Notes under the pieces: generated by a model
Database searches by the model: none
Seen by the model: the letters and a program-made list of their open reading frames with translations, nothing else
What the model was told of the DNA's origin: nothing
Assembly (NCBI GenBank): GCA_036873755.1
Contig: JAVTVY010036947.1
Coordinates: 1-64,000, forward strand
Length of the DNA stretch: 64,000 nt
Source: Hanleya hanleyi
Lineage: Eukaryota; Mollusca; Polyplacophora; Lepidopleurida; Hanleyidae
Direction of reading: 5' to 3'
Program-made: the position numbers and the translations under genes
Part shown: positions 22,652 to 35,647 of the stretch, piece after piece
Numbering within the stretch: the first letter of the stretch is position 1
How the letters are laid out: every line of letters begins with the position of its first letter

Positions 22652-25458
22652 GTAAGAATCAGTCGGTAGGCTTGCATGATATAAGTGCGTGTACGCCTCA
22701 CTTCGCCCCCTTAAACAGATTCAAATTTGTGGAAACGATGGTTCTCGAATTGGTTCATTGATTTTCAAATTAAATATTTGTATTTATAATGAGTGTGTAA
22801 ATTCATGTCAGATATCAGATATGATATAAGAAATACATTATTTTTATGTCAAAATATTTCGCTGATTGTTAAAAACGCTGGTAAATTCGTATTTACTAAA
22901 ATTTACTTGTCAGCCTTATGTATGATCAAACTTAACTTCAAGTTGATACTTGGCCCCCTACTTCGGTTCATTTGTTCTTTTATGGCATGTTCACGACTAT
23001 GAGTTCACTAAGTTATTATGATACGATACATTTGACTTTTCTATTAGTCAGTTGGCCAGAAGTGGAAAAGAGGGTTTTCATGACTCCCATTTCCTGCATA
23101 CCTTCAACCTTTTACTAATGTGTGGAGGGACACAACGCGCACAATTTTCGACCAGTTGTAAGCTTACAAGTGTGTGTGTTGGTTTTTAGGTGGATAAAAT
23201 GACATTAATTAATCAAGAAATGCTCAGTTTTAGGAAAATATTTCTAACTATTCGATTGTTTCATGAAAAGCAACAAATTATGTCTTCATTTACAGGTATT
23301 GAATATCTTTGATTTAACTAGAATATGGCGGTTATAAGAGCCATCTGTCGGAGTCAATGAAATAAATACTCACAAAATCTGTTTAAAAAATGACATATCA
23401 AATGAATCCTTCAAAATTTGTGCTATTCACCAGGCTAATGTTTGCTAGGAATAAGATCAAAATATATTTTCTAGTTTTCTAATGACGTAAAATGTTACCC
23501 CATCACCAATAATTCCCAAAAGATGTATTATTTTATAAAAATCTTCGTCACTTTTCTATTTCTTCATCAAAATGAGAAACTTGCGTATTGTGTTACAATT
23601 ATTTGGTGTGGATGACTGAGATGTTCCAAACTATGTTAGATTCATTCTAAGAAATATGATTAATATATTTGTTCTTTCCATTGTTTCATTACGGATATTG
23701 ATTACGGTTTGATTTTAGCTAGAATATGGCAGTTATCAGGGCCATCTATCAGACTAAGTGAACGAAAGATTCAAGAAATGTAGTAAAAAAGTGTTTTTTT
23801 TCTTTTTCCATCTCGGGAAAACAACTATTAGTTTGGTCTGTTTTACCAAATAATTCGGTCCATCAGCATATCAAAATTCATACTATTCACCCAGTTAACG
23901 TTTTCGAGGACTAAGATCGGAATATCTTTTCACGTGGCAGAGAAAGAACGCAAACTGTTACCCCATCCGAATAACTCCAAAAAATCAATAATTTTACAAA
24001 AATATTCGTGACTTTCCTATTTTCCCATCAAAATGGGAAACTTCTGTATAGTGTTACACGTATTTGGTGTAGTATAACTGAAGAAAAATGCAGAGATGTT
24101 TCAACCTATGCCAAACTCATTCTAAGAAATATGGTCGATATATTTGTTTTTTCCCCATTGTTTCATTCGAAGATGCCTTAGTCTGACGCTAACCAAAAGT
24201 TTTGTATATATATATATATATTTTAAACAAACTGGTCGATATGTTAAGAATGCATTTTTTCTCATATAAAAGGGCCTTTTAAGCTCTGTGTGATTTGCAG
24301 AAGGCTCGTGCTGGGTTCATTGTGGTTCCTCTTTGCACCCTACCCGCTATCGCACCAACTCCCCGAATGAAGAATTATAGATAAATTTGAACAGATATTC
24401 ACCAGTTCGAGGTAATCTTTTAGCTCGAGTTTTCTTTGGCTCTAAGATCTCAATAAAATCCATAACAATCGTCCATCACAGTGGAGCAGGGATAGATCAA
24501 ACTGAAGCTAACTTTTCTCTTGCATTTTTTCCCCCCAATGTTTCCTTCTCGTGTGGTACTATTGTCCCAATCTCCTTGTGGGAATATAGCGTTTTGGCAT
24601 TGATTGGTTGGCAAATTGAGATAATCAGTCTGGGCGTGCTATATTCGAACTTTCAATATTCGAATTCGATAGGGAACTATAGCTTTACAGTTTCTCGTAT
24701 TGAGTAAGCCAGGCAGCTCGGAAAAACGTTTTTACAAGATCAGATGTTAACGAATACCCATCAATTGAGACACGAACAACGGACGAGCGATTCTGTAAAA
24801 ATTATGATTTTAAGTTCATTTTTGGGTGGTGGATAACATTTTACATCATTTCTCTGACCGTGTACCACAATCTTTAAATTGCTTGCAGCAAGCGGTAACG
24901 GATGTATGAGCAAATTATGATGCGATGCTGGAGCTGATTCAGTTGACCTCTGCATTTTTTACAATCACACCCCATAATGCCTGTAATATAATACATAATT
25001 TGCTCATTTTGAGGAAGAAAACGGAAGTACCAAAAATTTGTTCTCGATATTGGGGGGGGGGGGGTGGAGTAGCATTTTAAGTATTGCTTTTTAACAGAAC
25101 ATGATTTATTCCAGCCTTGATTATAGCGCACGGTAGCATGAGGAATGTCGCAAATTTTGGTATGCTGATGAAGCGATTCAGCTAAGTGCTATCATTGAAA
25201 TGTTTCTTATTGTAATGCTAAAAAAAAGTAAAAAAATAGTTTGCGTAATTTCACAACTCTTTCTTTCGTGGAGTCACATAGAAAGCGCGGATAACCGCCA
25301 CCTTATCACATAATACCTGTTAAATGATGCCCAAGTCAGTTACCTTGAAGAAGAAATAGGAAAGTAACGGATATTTTTGTTTAATTGAAATTTGTTTTTT
25401 AATTTTGTGCGATGAGGTACATGTAATATTTTAAGCATTTTTTTTCAACAATCAATCA
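22652..25458. other. Intron 1, left part
   Basis: Donor GTAAGA at 22652. It contains a tandem duplication (23297-24170), a TA microsatellite at 24203-24222 and a G homopolymer near 25056-25068. The ORF at 24387-24707 shows no domain or splice context. Confidence 0.6.
23297..24170 (+). repeat. Tandem duplication, unit about 400-475 bp
   Basis: The blocks AGAATATGGCGGTTAT.., GTTACCCCATC, AAATCTTCGTCACTTTTCTA, CATTCTAAGAAATATG and TTTGTTCTTTCCATTGTTTC recur in the same order from about 23695 on, with roughly one difference in five to six bases. An old direct duplication with no coding content. Confidence 0.75.
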
Positions 25459-26016
25459 CACTGTGAACAAGCTGTGGTGACAAAAGTCCCCAAAAATCAC
25501 CAGTAACTTGCCCCGTTTCCCTACTGGTCTTGTTTCCACGCAATTAATGATTTCAAGAAAACGTCACCACTAGCGGTATTGTGCGTTCTGTTTTGACACT
25601 AACCCATACTGCTGATTTTCCTTAATGTCACCAGTGTTATCGTCCCCTTAAACTGATTATACTGGTGACGTTTATTAAAATCAGCGTTTAGGTGCCCCAA
25701 ATGTGTTTCCGTTGGTGGTGACAAATAAATAAATCACCGATTATATCTCAGCGGTAGAGATACATGTTCGTGAGGCAGGACGTGTGTGTCTCTTATCGGC
25801 ATTATCGGTGACGCGCAGACGATATCGCGGTTTAGCTATCCATATCTACTGTTAATCACCAAATATGAGCGGAAATAAGCACGAATGGCCCAAAAAGTCC
25901 AGATAAGTTGTAGATCTGATCTGTTTTGTGGAGTACAGTATGGCCTTCTTTATATTCAAGGCATTCTAAATGTTTTATATTAGACTTAATCTTAAGACAT
26001 CTTAGGTGCATCTTAA

Positions 26017-26900
26017 AGGGGAAGAAAACATATGACTAATGTATACACTGAACGAAAGATCTATCTCCCCCGTATTCAAAAATGTAAGCAAATATTTTTT
26101 GTGATTTTTTACCGCCGAGCTATTCATATCGAGACATCAAAACTGGACAGATTCATAAGTGCCGCCATTAGAAGGGCTTGCGTCTATTTTAATCAATCAG
26201 AAATGGCGAAAACATACTGTGCGCATCGCTTCGTGACGTCAGCCGGGCTCATGCTCACTTTTGCCCTGAACGTTATTAGTAAGAGAAACTCTCGGGACTG
26301 CTGTCTATATTTTGTATACCGTTATAATTTGATAGAGGTAGTGTGCCAATATTCCGTAAATACACGGGCATCATGCCGCAGTGTGTGGCGTTTGGCTTTT
26401 CTGACAGAACTGGGAATAAAAATCTTCCAAAGACCGTGACATTTCATCAGATGTACTGAAACAGTGGGCGCATAACGTCGGTCAGCAGGATTTTACTCCA
26501 AACTCATCAGGGAGAACTTTTGCACGGTTAGGCTGCTGCAATAAATTGGAGTGAGTTTATCAGTCTTTCAACACTATTTCAGTTATATCACGGTGTGCGG
26601 ATCCTATTCCTGTCAAATTGTAATCATACCAATGTAAGAAAGGCTTGGTTTGTAATACATATATCCATGCAATGTCATATTATCACCTTCCCCGCTACAG
26701 AGCGGCGAGGCCCCGGTGACGTCACATGCTTAGACGATCCTAGCCTGAATGGCGGCACGCTTGAGAGACAATGATGCGCAGGTTGAACGCCGATTTGCTC
26801 GACTAGAAAAAATCGCAAAAAATATTTGCTTACATTTTTGGATACGGGGGAGATAGATCTTTTATTCAGTGTATACATTAGTCATATGTTTTCTTATCCT
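26017..26900 (+). mobile_element. Kolobok-like element with TTAA target duplication
   Basis: The 884-bp element is flanked by TTAA (26013-26016 and 26901-26904). Terminal inverted repeats of about 105 bp start AGGGGAAGAAAACATATGAC on the left and AGGATAAGAAAACATATGAC on the complement of the right. The sister arm at 47877-47880 has a single TTAA at the same place, which gives the empty site. TTAA duplication plus an internal THAP-domain remnant indicates the Kolobok superfamily rather than P elements (8-bp duplications) or piggyBac (no THAP). It is too short to encode a full transposase. Confidence 0.8.
26373..26551 (+). pseudogene. THAP-domain N-terminus of a Kolobok-type transposase, broken
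   Basis: ATG at 26373 opens MPQCVAFGFSDRTGNKN, the start of a THAP C2CH zinc-finger domain (M-P-x-C-x-A-x-G at the N-terminus, then a T-F-H block). A frame change near 26447 leads into VLKQWAHNVGQQDFTPNS, which fits the middle of a THAP domain. The final Cys/His pair is not preserved. A splice-donor-like GTGAGT follows at 26551, as if only transposase exon 1 survives. The ORF of 135 codons at 26032-26439 is in another frame and not meaningful. Confidence 0.65.
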
Positions 26901-29229
26901 TTAAGACTTACCATAATATATGTTGATACATAGTGTTTGTTCTCAAACAGAGTTGGTGTCTATAAATATCGCGAGCACACACCCAGTTATACGGGCAGAA
27001 ATGGAATGTGTATATGTCATAATTAATAAGGAGTGGAAGATATTAATATTGGGATATTACAGGAACGTTCCTTTCAACGCATGCATGCATACAGCGGCAT
27101 TTTCAAATTGGTACATATTATCCAAATTATTTTCCAGGGCGAAGTTACATGTATTTTTTGTATGAATACCACATGTCTTCTACATGTGCGGCTTAGTAAA
27201 TGTCTTCCTTGGTAAACATAGATTGAAAAGGCCCAATCCTGGATTTTCGAGATAAATGAAGTGAGTCCTAAATAAATGTGCCCCGATAGCAGCGGCAAGC
27301 TTGAATTTGCGGTTCATATTTTTGCACTTTTCCCCATGCTTACAACAAAGGATATATTTTTGATAAATGAAAACTGGACCACATTTGTGGTTTTAACCTC
27401 AAGCTGCCAGAACTGTAATCAGTGTAATATAATAGTTCTTTCTGTGATAATGTGATGCATATGGCATATTCCCCAAAATTACACCAGTTATAAATTGAAC
27501 TGCAACAGGCTGTAGGCTTCGGGAAGAGATCAGATCCATGTGTCGCTGATATCTGGTAAAATATATTGTTCACGGATTACCTTCAATTATAATTAAGTCC
27601 GGGATTGAGATCATTAACTTTATTGTTGGAATTTAAGTATTAGTGTATATCCAGTTTAGATCATTTGATTGTTATCGAAGAAACGTCAAAGACAAAATAG
27701 TCAAAAATTAAACAATTTCTGTTTTTTCGTAACAAAATTGATATTCGATAAATATATACATATCACCAGCTTGGTGAGCGGACATTTATCTTCAGACCTT
27801 TCCCCCTGTGGACTTTTCCTGCTCGGACATTTCCCCTTACAGACTTTTTCCTTTTAGGACATTTACCCCTTTCTGTACATTCTTGTACTTTGGTTTCGTA
27901 CGAATGTGTACCAAGGTTGAAATATTGACAAAAACAATTATGAGCATTTTTTCCTATTGTTTTTAATTTTTATTTATTTTTTTCTATAATTTGGCATGAT
28001 TAAACAATAGTATAAGTTAGTAACAGTCTGTGTTAATTATCTATTTAGAGAAGATACATATTTAGGTTATACATATTATAATAGTTATATAGATATAGTT
28101 ATTCACTTACATTTGATCAATAATCGCAACACGAGATTGTTATTCTTGGATGAATAAATTGAGAGAATACGAGTATGGCGAGGTTGGAGGACCGAAAGTA
28201 TCACATGTAATATAAGGTTGTCTTACTCAAGAATGAAATGGTTAAGAGACGTACCCTAGCTTATATTATACCACCGGCATTTGTAGGCGAGAACTCCGAA
28301 TATTGCCATCTGAGGACAGGAAAGAGCGCATGCTTCCATAACCCAACTTCACCTAAAAGCACAATTGTAACTGCTCTGCAAACTGACCGAGCAAACTGAC
28401 ATCTCAACATTGAATTACATATACTTAAAATAACAATTCATACTTAAGTATAGATATCATTGAGATATTGTGAGGACATGTGGGAATGGTTATAGTATAT
28501 GCAAACCTAGCAATAATGTGTCTTCCTTCGCTAAACATTTTGCCTGAAATAATTAAGCGTTATTTGACACGAAGACAGTTTTGATATTGTTCAGCTATCA
28601 GCTCTGTGGATTTAGAAACAATTCCGCCTGTTTGCCAACATCTTTACTCAACAACTGGCGGTCACATCGAAATTGTAAGATAAACAAATTTGGTTTAATT
28701 CAACGACTGGGAGGTGTGTATGTGAGTGTGTGAATTATGGGGGGGAGGGGGATATAGGTGAAAGAGTGAGGACGACACAGTAAAATTCCAAACTGTGGGT
28801 TAGATGTATCGTTTTTTCCCCTCAAAACATGAATATGAAATATCAAGATTAATAACGTAAATAAAATGGGTCCCTGTATTACATAAACCCGGCAATCCGC
28901 TGTTGGTCAGCACATGTAGTACACCTCCATTATGCAAAATAAAACACATCTACTGGGCGAAAGTGCGGTGATGCAAAAGAAACGATTCCTCGACGGCAAA
29001 TTGTTTACATATCAGAATAAGAAGAATTGATACATTTTATAGTCTCTTTTGTTATGTTATTATTGACGATTTATTTAGTGATAATCTGTATTGTTTGGTC
29101 ATGTTATTATAATAATGTCTCAAAAAATTTCAGTTACCGCACCATATTTGCCTATGATACCCAATTGGCATAGCGTTGAAATTAAAAAGCTAGTGTTTAG
29201 TTCCGTGTATAAACAATTAGAACAATTTA

Positions 29230-29475
29230 AAGCTAAAGGGATCGTTTCCATTATTCGTTTTTTCTTCAGTCGCGATTTTTCTTCAATTTTCTCGATTGAA
29301 AAACGATCATTCGTGAATTAGTCGCGAGGATATCGAGAAAAAAATGAGAAAAAACGATTGAACCTTTTGTGAAAAAAGTCATTCTCTCGCGATATCGTTT
29401 TTGAATCGTTTACCCATGCGCGATCCGTTCTTGATCGCGATTCTTCAATCGCGAGGGAATCGTTTTTTTTGTCAT
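29230..29475. repeat. TCGCGA/CGATT-rich self-complementary block 1
   Basis: Dense in TCGCGA, CGATTGAAAAACGAT, ATCGTTTTT and TTCTCGAT words that pair with each other. A related block lies at 31690-31930. It looks like a palindromic non-autonomous element. Confidence 0.5.
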
Positions 29476-30819
29476 GGTGCGAGAGAATCGTGAGGCGGAG
29501 TGATATCTGACACATAGGCCGTGTTGCCGTCGTACGCCGCTCTATCCGCGAACTGAGAACTACATTTAGTGTTGGTTGCGGATTTGTCGATGGAAAACCT
29601 ATATTACTATACTATACTGTATAAATGTTTAAGATAACCGGATAATAGATATGACTCTCGATCTATAGTCTCCTACAAGCCGAAGTAGGGCGTATGTTGG
29701 AAATATCTATTCACATACCTGTACCATGCTTCCTGTGACGTCCGCGCTCAAATTTACTCTGGCGAAGCGTAAATGACAAAATTACATGTTTATTTAATAA
29801 TCGTGCGAGCCGACAATGTGTTAATGTTCAGTCATTCCCTTCATACGTCCGATAATTTCCTCATATATTCATGCGACTTGGTATAAACAATACAGGATGA
29901 TAGTCACAAATCTTGTTTTTGTAAATACCGGGTATAGGTCATAAGTGGATTTGAGTTCGTCGTGATTGCATTATCAGATTGATTATGGCACAGACTTGAT
30001 AGAGGTGTGTGAATGGGCGCATGGCGATAACCCAGAACAGCTTAGCCCACCAGCCGAGAATTTCTAAATGGCATTAGTATATAGAGAATTTCTAGGTTAA
30101 TTAAGGTGAAAAATAGTGTACTTAAATATGTATATTTTGTTATAGTAAAACATATTAGGAAAGGTTATCCATTCATGCTTTGGTACAGTTTTTAAACTAT
30201 TGAGATGTGAATAAGTTAAAAAAATCACTATCGAGTTAATTTTATTCATTATAAGAATATTCGCGGCAGTGATTTCATATTTATATTAAATACATATCAC
30301 AATGGTGATTGAATCGCATAAACGGTTGGATTCGCACATGTACAATACTTTTTATTGTAATTTTAGATTTTGATAAATGAACTATGAATGATTTCAAAGG
30401 GAAGCTTAAGCCAGAAACCACTTGAATATTATATATAATTTCATCTCATACTGGATTAGCCAAGCTGCCAAGAGAGAAAAAAATTCTCTTCCGAGTACGA
30501 TCGGGTTAAAGATTTCGTCTTTTTCGCAAAACTAAAGATTTAAATGTGTGATTTGAAAACCTGTCGGACAGAGAAAGACGTTTTATATTCATATTTTATA
30601 TTAATGCAGTCATTTCACATATAGTATCATACACTGTGAGGAGAGTTGTTTGATTCTTCAGCAACCAAGTCACGTGACCTGAACTATTGAAACACAGGCC
30701 TTTTGAAACACATCTTCGCATCGTCAAGGTTTCCTTTTTAGCCAAAGGCGAGACCTTGATCATCTTGCCAAGCAAACCGCGTTCAGCCCACTTTCAGTGT
30801 TTTCCATACTGCAAGTACC

Positions 30820-31005
30820 AGGCTTGTGGGAGATTTGATGCTGAATGGATACGTGTATTTTCATCAAATTGTGAAAAATAATCAATATCATTATTTTCTT
30901 TGAATCATTTCCTTTATATATATATTTTCACTTTGTATTTATTAATTTTCATAATTTATTGAAAATATACGTATTCATCTACCATCAAATATCCCACAAG
31001 CCAGG
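30820..31005. repeat. Inverted repeat with about 22-bp arms
   Basis: CAGGCTTGTGGGAGATTTGATG at 30820-30841 is matched by CATCAAATATCCCACAAGCC.. at about 30984. The spacer is AT-rich. Confidence 0.7.
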
Positions 31006-31689
31006 CAACTGTGGGGTTTTGCACTTGTAGACTCCCAGTTAGGGAGCCGCACAACAAAACTCCCACACAGGAAGCTCCACGCAGAAAAGATTAATTCACA
31101 CAACCAAACAAGCAATAAAATAATGAGAGTTGTGAAAAATTTTACAAATAGCCCGCGCTATATATTAATAATTAAGTGCTTTCGAAGACTCAACAGCCTC
31201 GTATGACAATGGTATATTCAATACAACCCCATTTATCTACACCAGGAAAATGGTGATCTTAGGACATAAACAACGCGAACAGCGAAAATCTGACGAATCA
31301 ACTCAACATTTTAGCACGCATAGATGCCGAAAACGTTCACGAAAAATACCACACAAGAAATCTGGAATAATACCAGCTTTAAAACACAGAAATACTTAAA
31401 ATGATAGACGAAATTGCAAGTGCAAATGACTCAATCTGACCCGTACAAAATATATGTAAATATGAAGTTATTTTTTCAATTTCTTTCAATATTCCCATCG
31501 TATCTATATAACCGCCAACTGAACTGAAACACGCTATAGTTTTACACAAGGCAAAGAAGAATGGAAAAGAAAGAAGAAAAAATGATCGAACTTATAGTCT
31601 GACTGAAGTCTTTATGATATAGAAACTCGAACGTGTATGCGGGTCAGTCTGGCTGAACCTTGCCGTACTACTTTCGGCTATAATCCTCA

Positions 31690-31930
31690 ATCGGTTTTTT
31701 TCAATCGCTTATATTTTCTCGATTAAAAAACCATTGAATCGCGATATCGCTTTTTATTCGAGAAAATGTTCTCGATTGAAAAACGATTGCCAGCAGAAAA
31801 AAAACCATTCGAACAGCGATCGGGAATGAATCGTTTATTTTGAAGAAAAAAAACCATTTCCTCGCGCCTTGGAAAATCGCTACTTCGAGAAAATTTGACG
31901 AAATAAACGATTCATTCGCGAACGATAATT
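31690..31930. repeat. TCGCGA/CGATT-rich self-complementary block 2
   Basis: It has the same word set as 29230-29475 (TTCTCGATTGAAAAACGATT, TCGCGATATCG, GAATCGTTTATT) in a different arrangement. The ORFs on both strands here (31701-32130) come from this simple composition. Confidence 0.5.
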
Positions 31931-32296
31931 GGAAACGGTGCCTAATGCTTCTATTATACCCATACACATCACGGACTATTCCCCCCGCCGCCCCTGTCCT
32001 TCGGGTTCTTTTCATATCCCCCAATGAGGATTTTCAACTTGACTCGATGTTATTTGCCTTTCCTAGTTGTATAATATGTGATTATATTGTATGCGGAGTA
32101 TGGCATGGTAATCCAGTGATGATCCAATGAAACGCAGATAATGGTCCCTGTTGAAGTGGAAAATAGTCAGCATAACTTTATAAGGTTAAAAAAATCAGCA
32201 CAAATAGATATAGATATTATGACAAATAGGACAAATCATATCAATTTAGAGAGTGACACGAATTGAAGATAGTATGACATAATATGGAATACAATA

Positions 32297-32512
32297 CAAG
32301 CGTCTAGTCCGTCATTCAATGTTCAGCCGTCGTCCAATAAAGAATTTCCGCGTCCATGATCCAAACATCTAATTCATATAATAACATTATCACCAAATTA
32401 AAAGAATAAATCATAGTATACATAGAACTAGGATATTTTCCAGTCAGACAGAAGCGGTCAAGAGTTTTCAATGATGCCACAAAGACCTCATGATGTTCCA
32501 AGAATAATATTC
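32297..32512 (-). repeat. Dispersed repeat R1, copy 4
   Basis: It starts ACAAGCGTCTAGTCCGTCAT and extends through ACAGAAGCGGTCAAGAGTTT to CATGATGTTCCAAG. It is more diverged than copies 1-3 and lies inside the CACTA-like element. Confidence 0.8.
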
Positions 32513-33717
32513 AGGGTAGCCAGTATTCCGCACATCTAAGCTTTTAAAATTCTTAGCTGTAACCGATTCGGTAGCTGGACTCTTACTGGCGGACTTCTGT
32601 CATTTCAATTGTGCCCTTGACAGGTTAAGTATACAGTCATCGTATATTATGACTCGCCTAGTTTGCGATATTCCCCTGCATTTAAAATATCTTAACATCT
32701 GATAAAGTTTGTTCTTGAATAGAGTCATTTGTGACCAATCGAATACGGCACATTATAGACATTTGTGCTTATAGGAAAGTGGAAAATGTATGTTCTGCTC
32801 TGAAAATAACACATAACGCGACGTGCGACGCGAACGTCCGCCGTGAGTCGTATTTGAAGGAAATTTCCAAACGCTACGTGCAGCGGACGTTCGCATCTCG
32901 TTCTCGTCGCCGTCTGTCGATAGATTAACCTCGCGAATAGCGAAGCACAAATACATTTACGTAGCGGTCCCACGAGTGCTTCAAACTGACACTTCGCAGG
33001 GCCCAATCGGACCACGGATGCCCGTTCAAATGCCCTTTCTCCATTATTCTCTGTCTACGCATGCGGAAATCGGCCACATATCCAGGATACCCCACCCAAG
33101 TCCGGCGCTGCCCCACGAGTGCTTCAATATGATACTCATCACGACCGATTGGGGCCTGGGATGGTCCACCTCCACCCATGCGCACCCAGACCTTTTCAGT
33201 AAAATTCATACCATGGCCTCGAGACCCTGCAATCATATTCCTGACCGTAAAACCGAAAAATAAGATGCTACTCTCCATACTGTCACGGCAAATACCCATG
33301 AGTGGGTTCCTATTTGGTCTATCAGGTTCCAAGTATATATATCCGCTAACTAACACCTGATGCAAACCCGGGTATTTTCAACCGTTCATATTAAGTACGG
33401 AGTAGTCTGGATTCTCGTTAAGCGACGTTGGACTTGGATGGGTCACAAGGCGCTGCACTCGCTGGGTTGATGAGTGTCCATAGTATCGCTGCATGTATGA
33501 CAATGCATAATGTATGTATGGCTATAACTCGGTGGAAGATTGAACTCTGTGGTCAATTGTTCCGGGAGATGACCGGGTCTTAACTTAAGATTACCGAACA
33601 TTCCCGACGATTCCCACTCAATTAGACTGGGGATTAGTATTGACTGGGAAGTCACATGGACGGGTCTTATCCACCTTTTTATTCATCCGTGAGTTCATAT
33701 AAACACGTGACCATAAG

Positions 33718-33818
33718 TGACGTCATCCCCGGAAGTGACCTTTGACACGGATGTGACGTCATCGTGTGTGACGTCACCGGATGTGACGTCACCGGATGTG
33801 AAGTCATCCGTGATGTCA
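33718..33818. promoter_or_regulatory. Array of CRE (TGACGTCA) sites
   Basis: Perfect TGACGTCA palindromes lie at 33718-33725, 33754-33761, 33769-33776 and 33784-33791. One-mismatch versions lie at 33799-33806 and 33811-33818. The middle four are spaced exactly 15 bp apart in a GGATGTGACGTCACC-type unit. TGACGTCA is the CREB/ATF site; whether any factor acts here is unknown. Confidence 0.6.
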
Positions 33819-35647
33819 TCCACTTCTTCATTGACAGCTTCATTTCCTCCAGCCGCTCAGAAATACGACAGAATAAGGGTTGTATATACTACTATGTACA
33901 ATAAAAGATGCTTAATTTCGCATAATAAAATTTAAGGTATATATTGTTACTTCATTGGCGTGATTTTTGTGCCTTTGTGTATGATATTTTTCTTAACGAT
34001 AAATGTCATCCGGAGAACACTGGTCAGTCAAGCGGATCAGGCGAATGGAATACCTTCTTGTAAACCTCAACTTAAAACTTTACGGAACTATACAATAATA
34101 GTTAGATGGAATTGCGCGGTTATATGACGGTTCAAAAAGTGCTAGAACAACCTAAGGATTATTGTAGGGTGTACTGTACGGTGTAAAAAGCACAGGGAGG
34201 TGTACCATAATGTAACGGATGTACAGGTAAAACATGAAAAATTTACAAAATCTTCCATCGGACGTCAACAGGTGACATCGGAGAGAATACCGAGCGGTGT
34301 ACAAAGTGCCAGGGCGTACAAGAAAACAAATTGGTACGGAGAAAACTTGAACATTTAATCAGAAAACGATACAAAAAGCAAAACAGACGAAATGTTGTTT
34401 CGAACATGTAAAATAAATGTCTTACTGCGAAAGCTTACTAGACGGTAACAGAAAACGGAGTATAATAACTCTATCACGGTAAGAACGAACAGATCACAGC
34501 CAGTTCTATAATTTTCTAACAGTATACCGGGAGAGACCGACCAGGAAAGATATGCGGGATGATTCCAAATCAGAAAGACGAGAGTGCGATTAAAACCGTA
34601 CACGGGGTACGTTAGGAAACGGCAAATTTTAGTCGTTATTTATATGGGACATACACAATATTGTATGGGACATCACAGGAGAGTGCACCAGACGATATAA
34701 AAAGTATCGGACAGGGCAGCGAAAAAGAAAACAAACTGGTAGAAAACCTGCTGATTTAACTTCAAATTTACAGTATCGGGTGGTGAATGAAGTACCGGGC
34801 GATATAAGCAAACGGAACGATTTAAATATCTCAGCCTGATCTATCATATTAATAATCGCGCGAGTGTTTTTCTTGAGCTGCGATCAAAACTGACGCACAT
34901 GTGTAACAACAAGAGTTCGCTTGTCGCATTCAATCTTAATTTAGTTCTGTCCTTTACTGCCTTTGTGAGCTGGTAATGGTTACTAACTGAAATAATTTCT
35001 TGCGGATAGCAACTTCCTAAATTATTCTGCAAATAAAACGAATCATATAGCAGACTGCACCAGTCTTTCTTCTCGTTGTACAAGTATATCAGCTTAGCGG
35101 ATTAGCTGTAGCCCACGGTTCATTTAATTTACTAAGTTTCGAGACGTTCATGTAGATAAAAAGATATAAGCACCCGTAATTGTTATGGAATTATTTCGAG
35201 GTATATTACGTTAGTTGGCAATGGTCATGCATCTATATTCCGCTGGTTATCATATATTGGCTTTGGGGAGGGGGGAGGGGAGGGCTGATATTTAAACGTT
35301 TATCAGACTTAGATACATGAACATAAAACACGCATCTTCAAGAGTGGATCTAGCGAAAATTCATAGGGGGTTCGACTATGACAGCCCAACCGGCGAGGGT
35401 CCAGGGGCCGCCTAGGCTAGGGAAGCTCCGGATCCTAGATCGCCGCAGTCAAAAAGTCACACATCATGCCTGAATCTATTTGACGTTTTAGTTGTATTTC
35501 GTATTGGAACATTAGAAAACAGTACGATACGAATACGATTTATTAACACAAAGTTAAAATAAGCGAATTCTAATAGAGCAACAGGAGAGGGACCACGGCC
35601 CGTATAGGCTCCAGAAACTCCCGGCCCTAGTTTGCCGGAGATACGTG

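Larger units (their letters stand above)
25459..28090. repeat. Left inverted arm of the CACTA-like element
   Basis: The reverse complement aligns with 46530-48518 from the outer end inwards. It includes the GTGCCCCAAATGTGTTTCCG region, the CAGTATGGCCTTCTTTATAT region, the 77-codon ORF region (27340-27573, minus) and the CGTACGAATGTGTACCAAGG region. Similarity fades near 28090. The arm is interrupted at 26017-26900 by a Kolobok-like insertion that the right arm lacks. Confidence 0.85.
28095..35199. other. Unique interior of the CACTA-like element
   Basis: Seven kilobases without a transposase or other convincing gene. It holds two related TCGCGA/CGATT-rich blocks, a hairpin, repeat R1 copy 4, repeat-B-like patches (about 32990-33200) and a CRE array, listed separately. 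The largest open frames (32925-33365 minus, 146 codons; 31701-32024 minus) fall in these repeats. Confidence 0.55.

Noticed and set aside
26017..26900. P element or piggyBac
   Set aside because: P elements make 8-bp duplications; piggyBac has TTAA but no THAP domain. Kolobok fits both features.
32925..33365. 146-codon minus-strand ORF as a gene
   Set aside because: It crosses repeat-B-like sequence with an open frame on the opposite strand too; no domain is seen.
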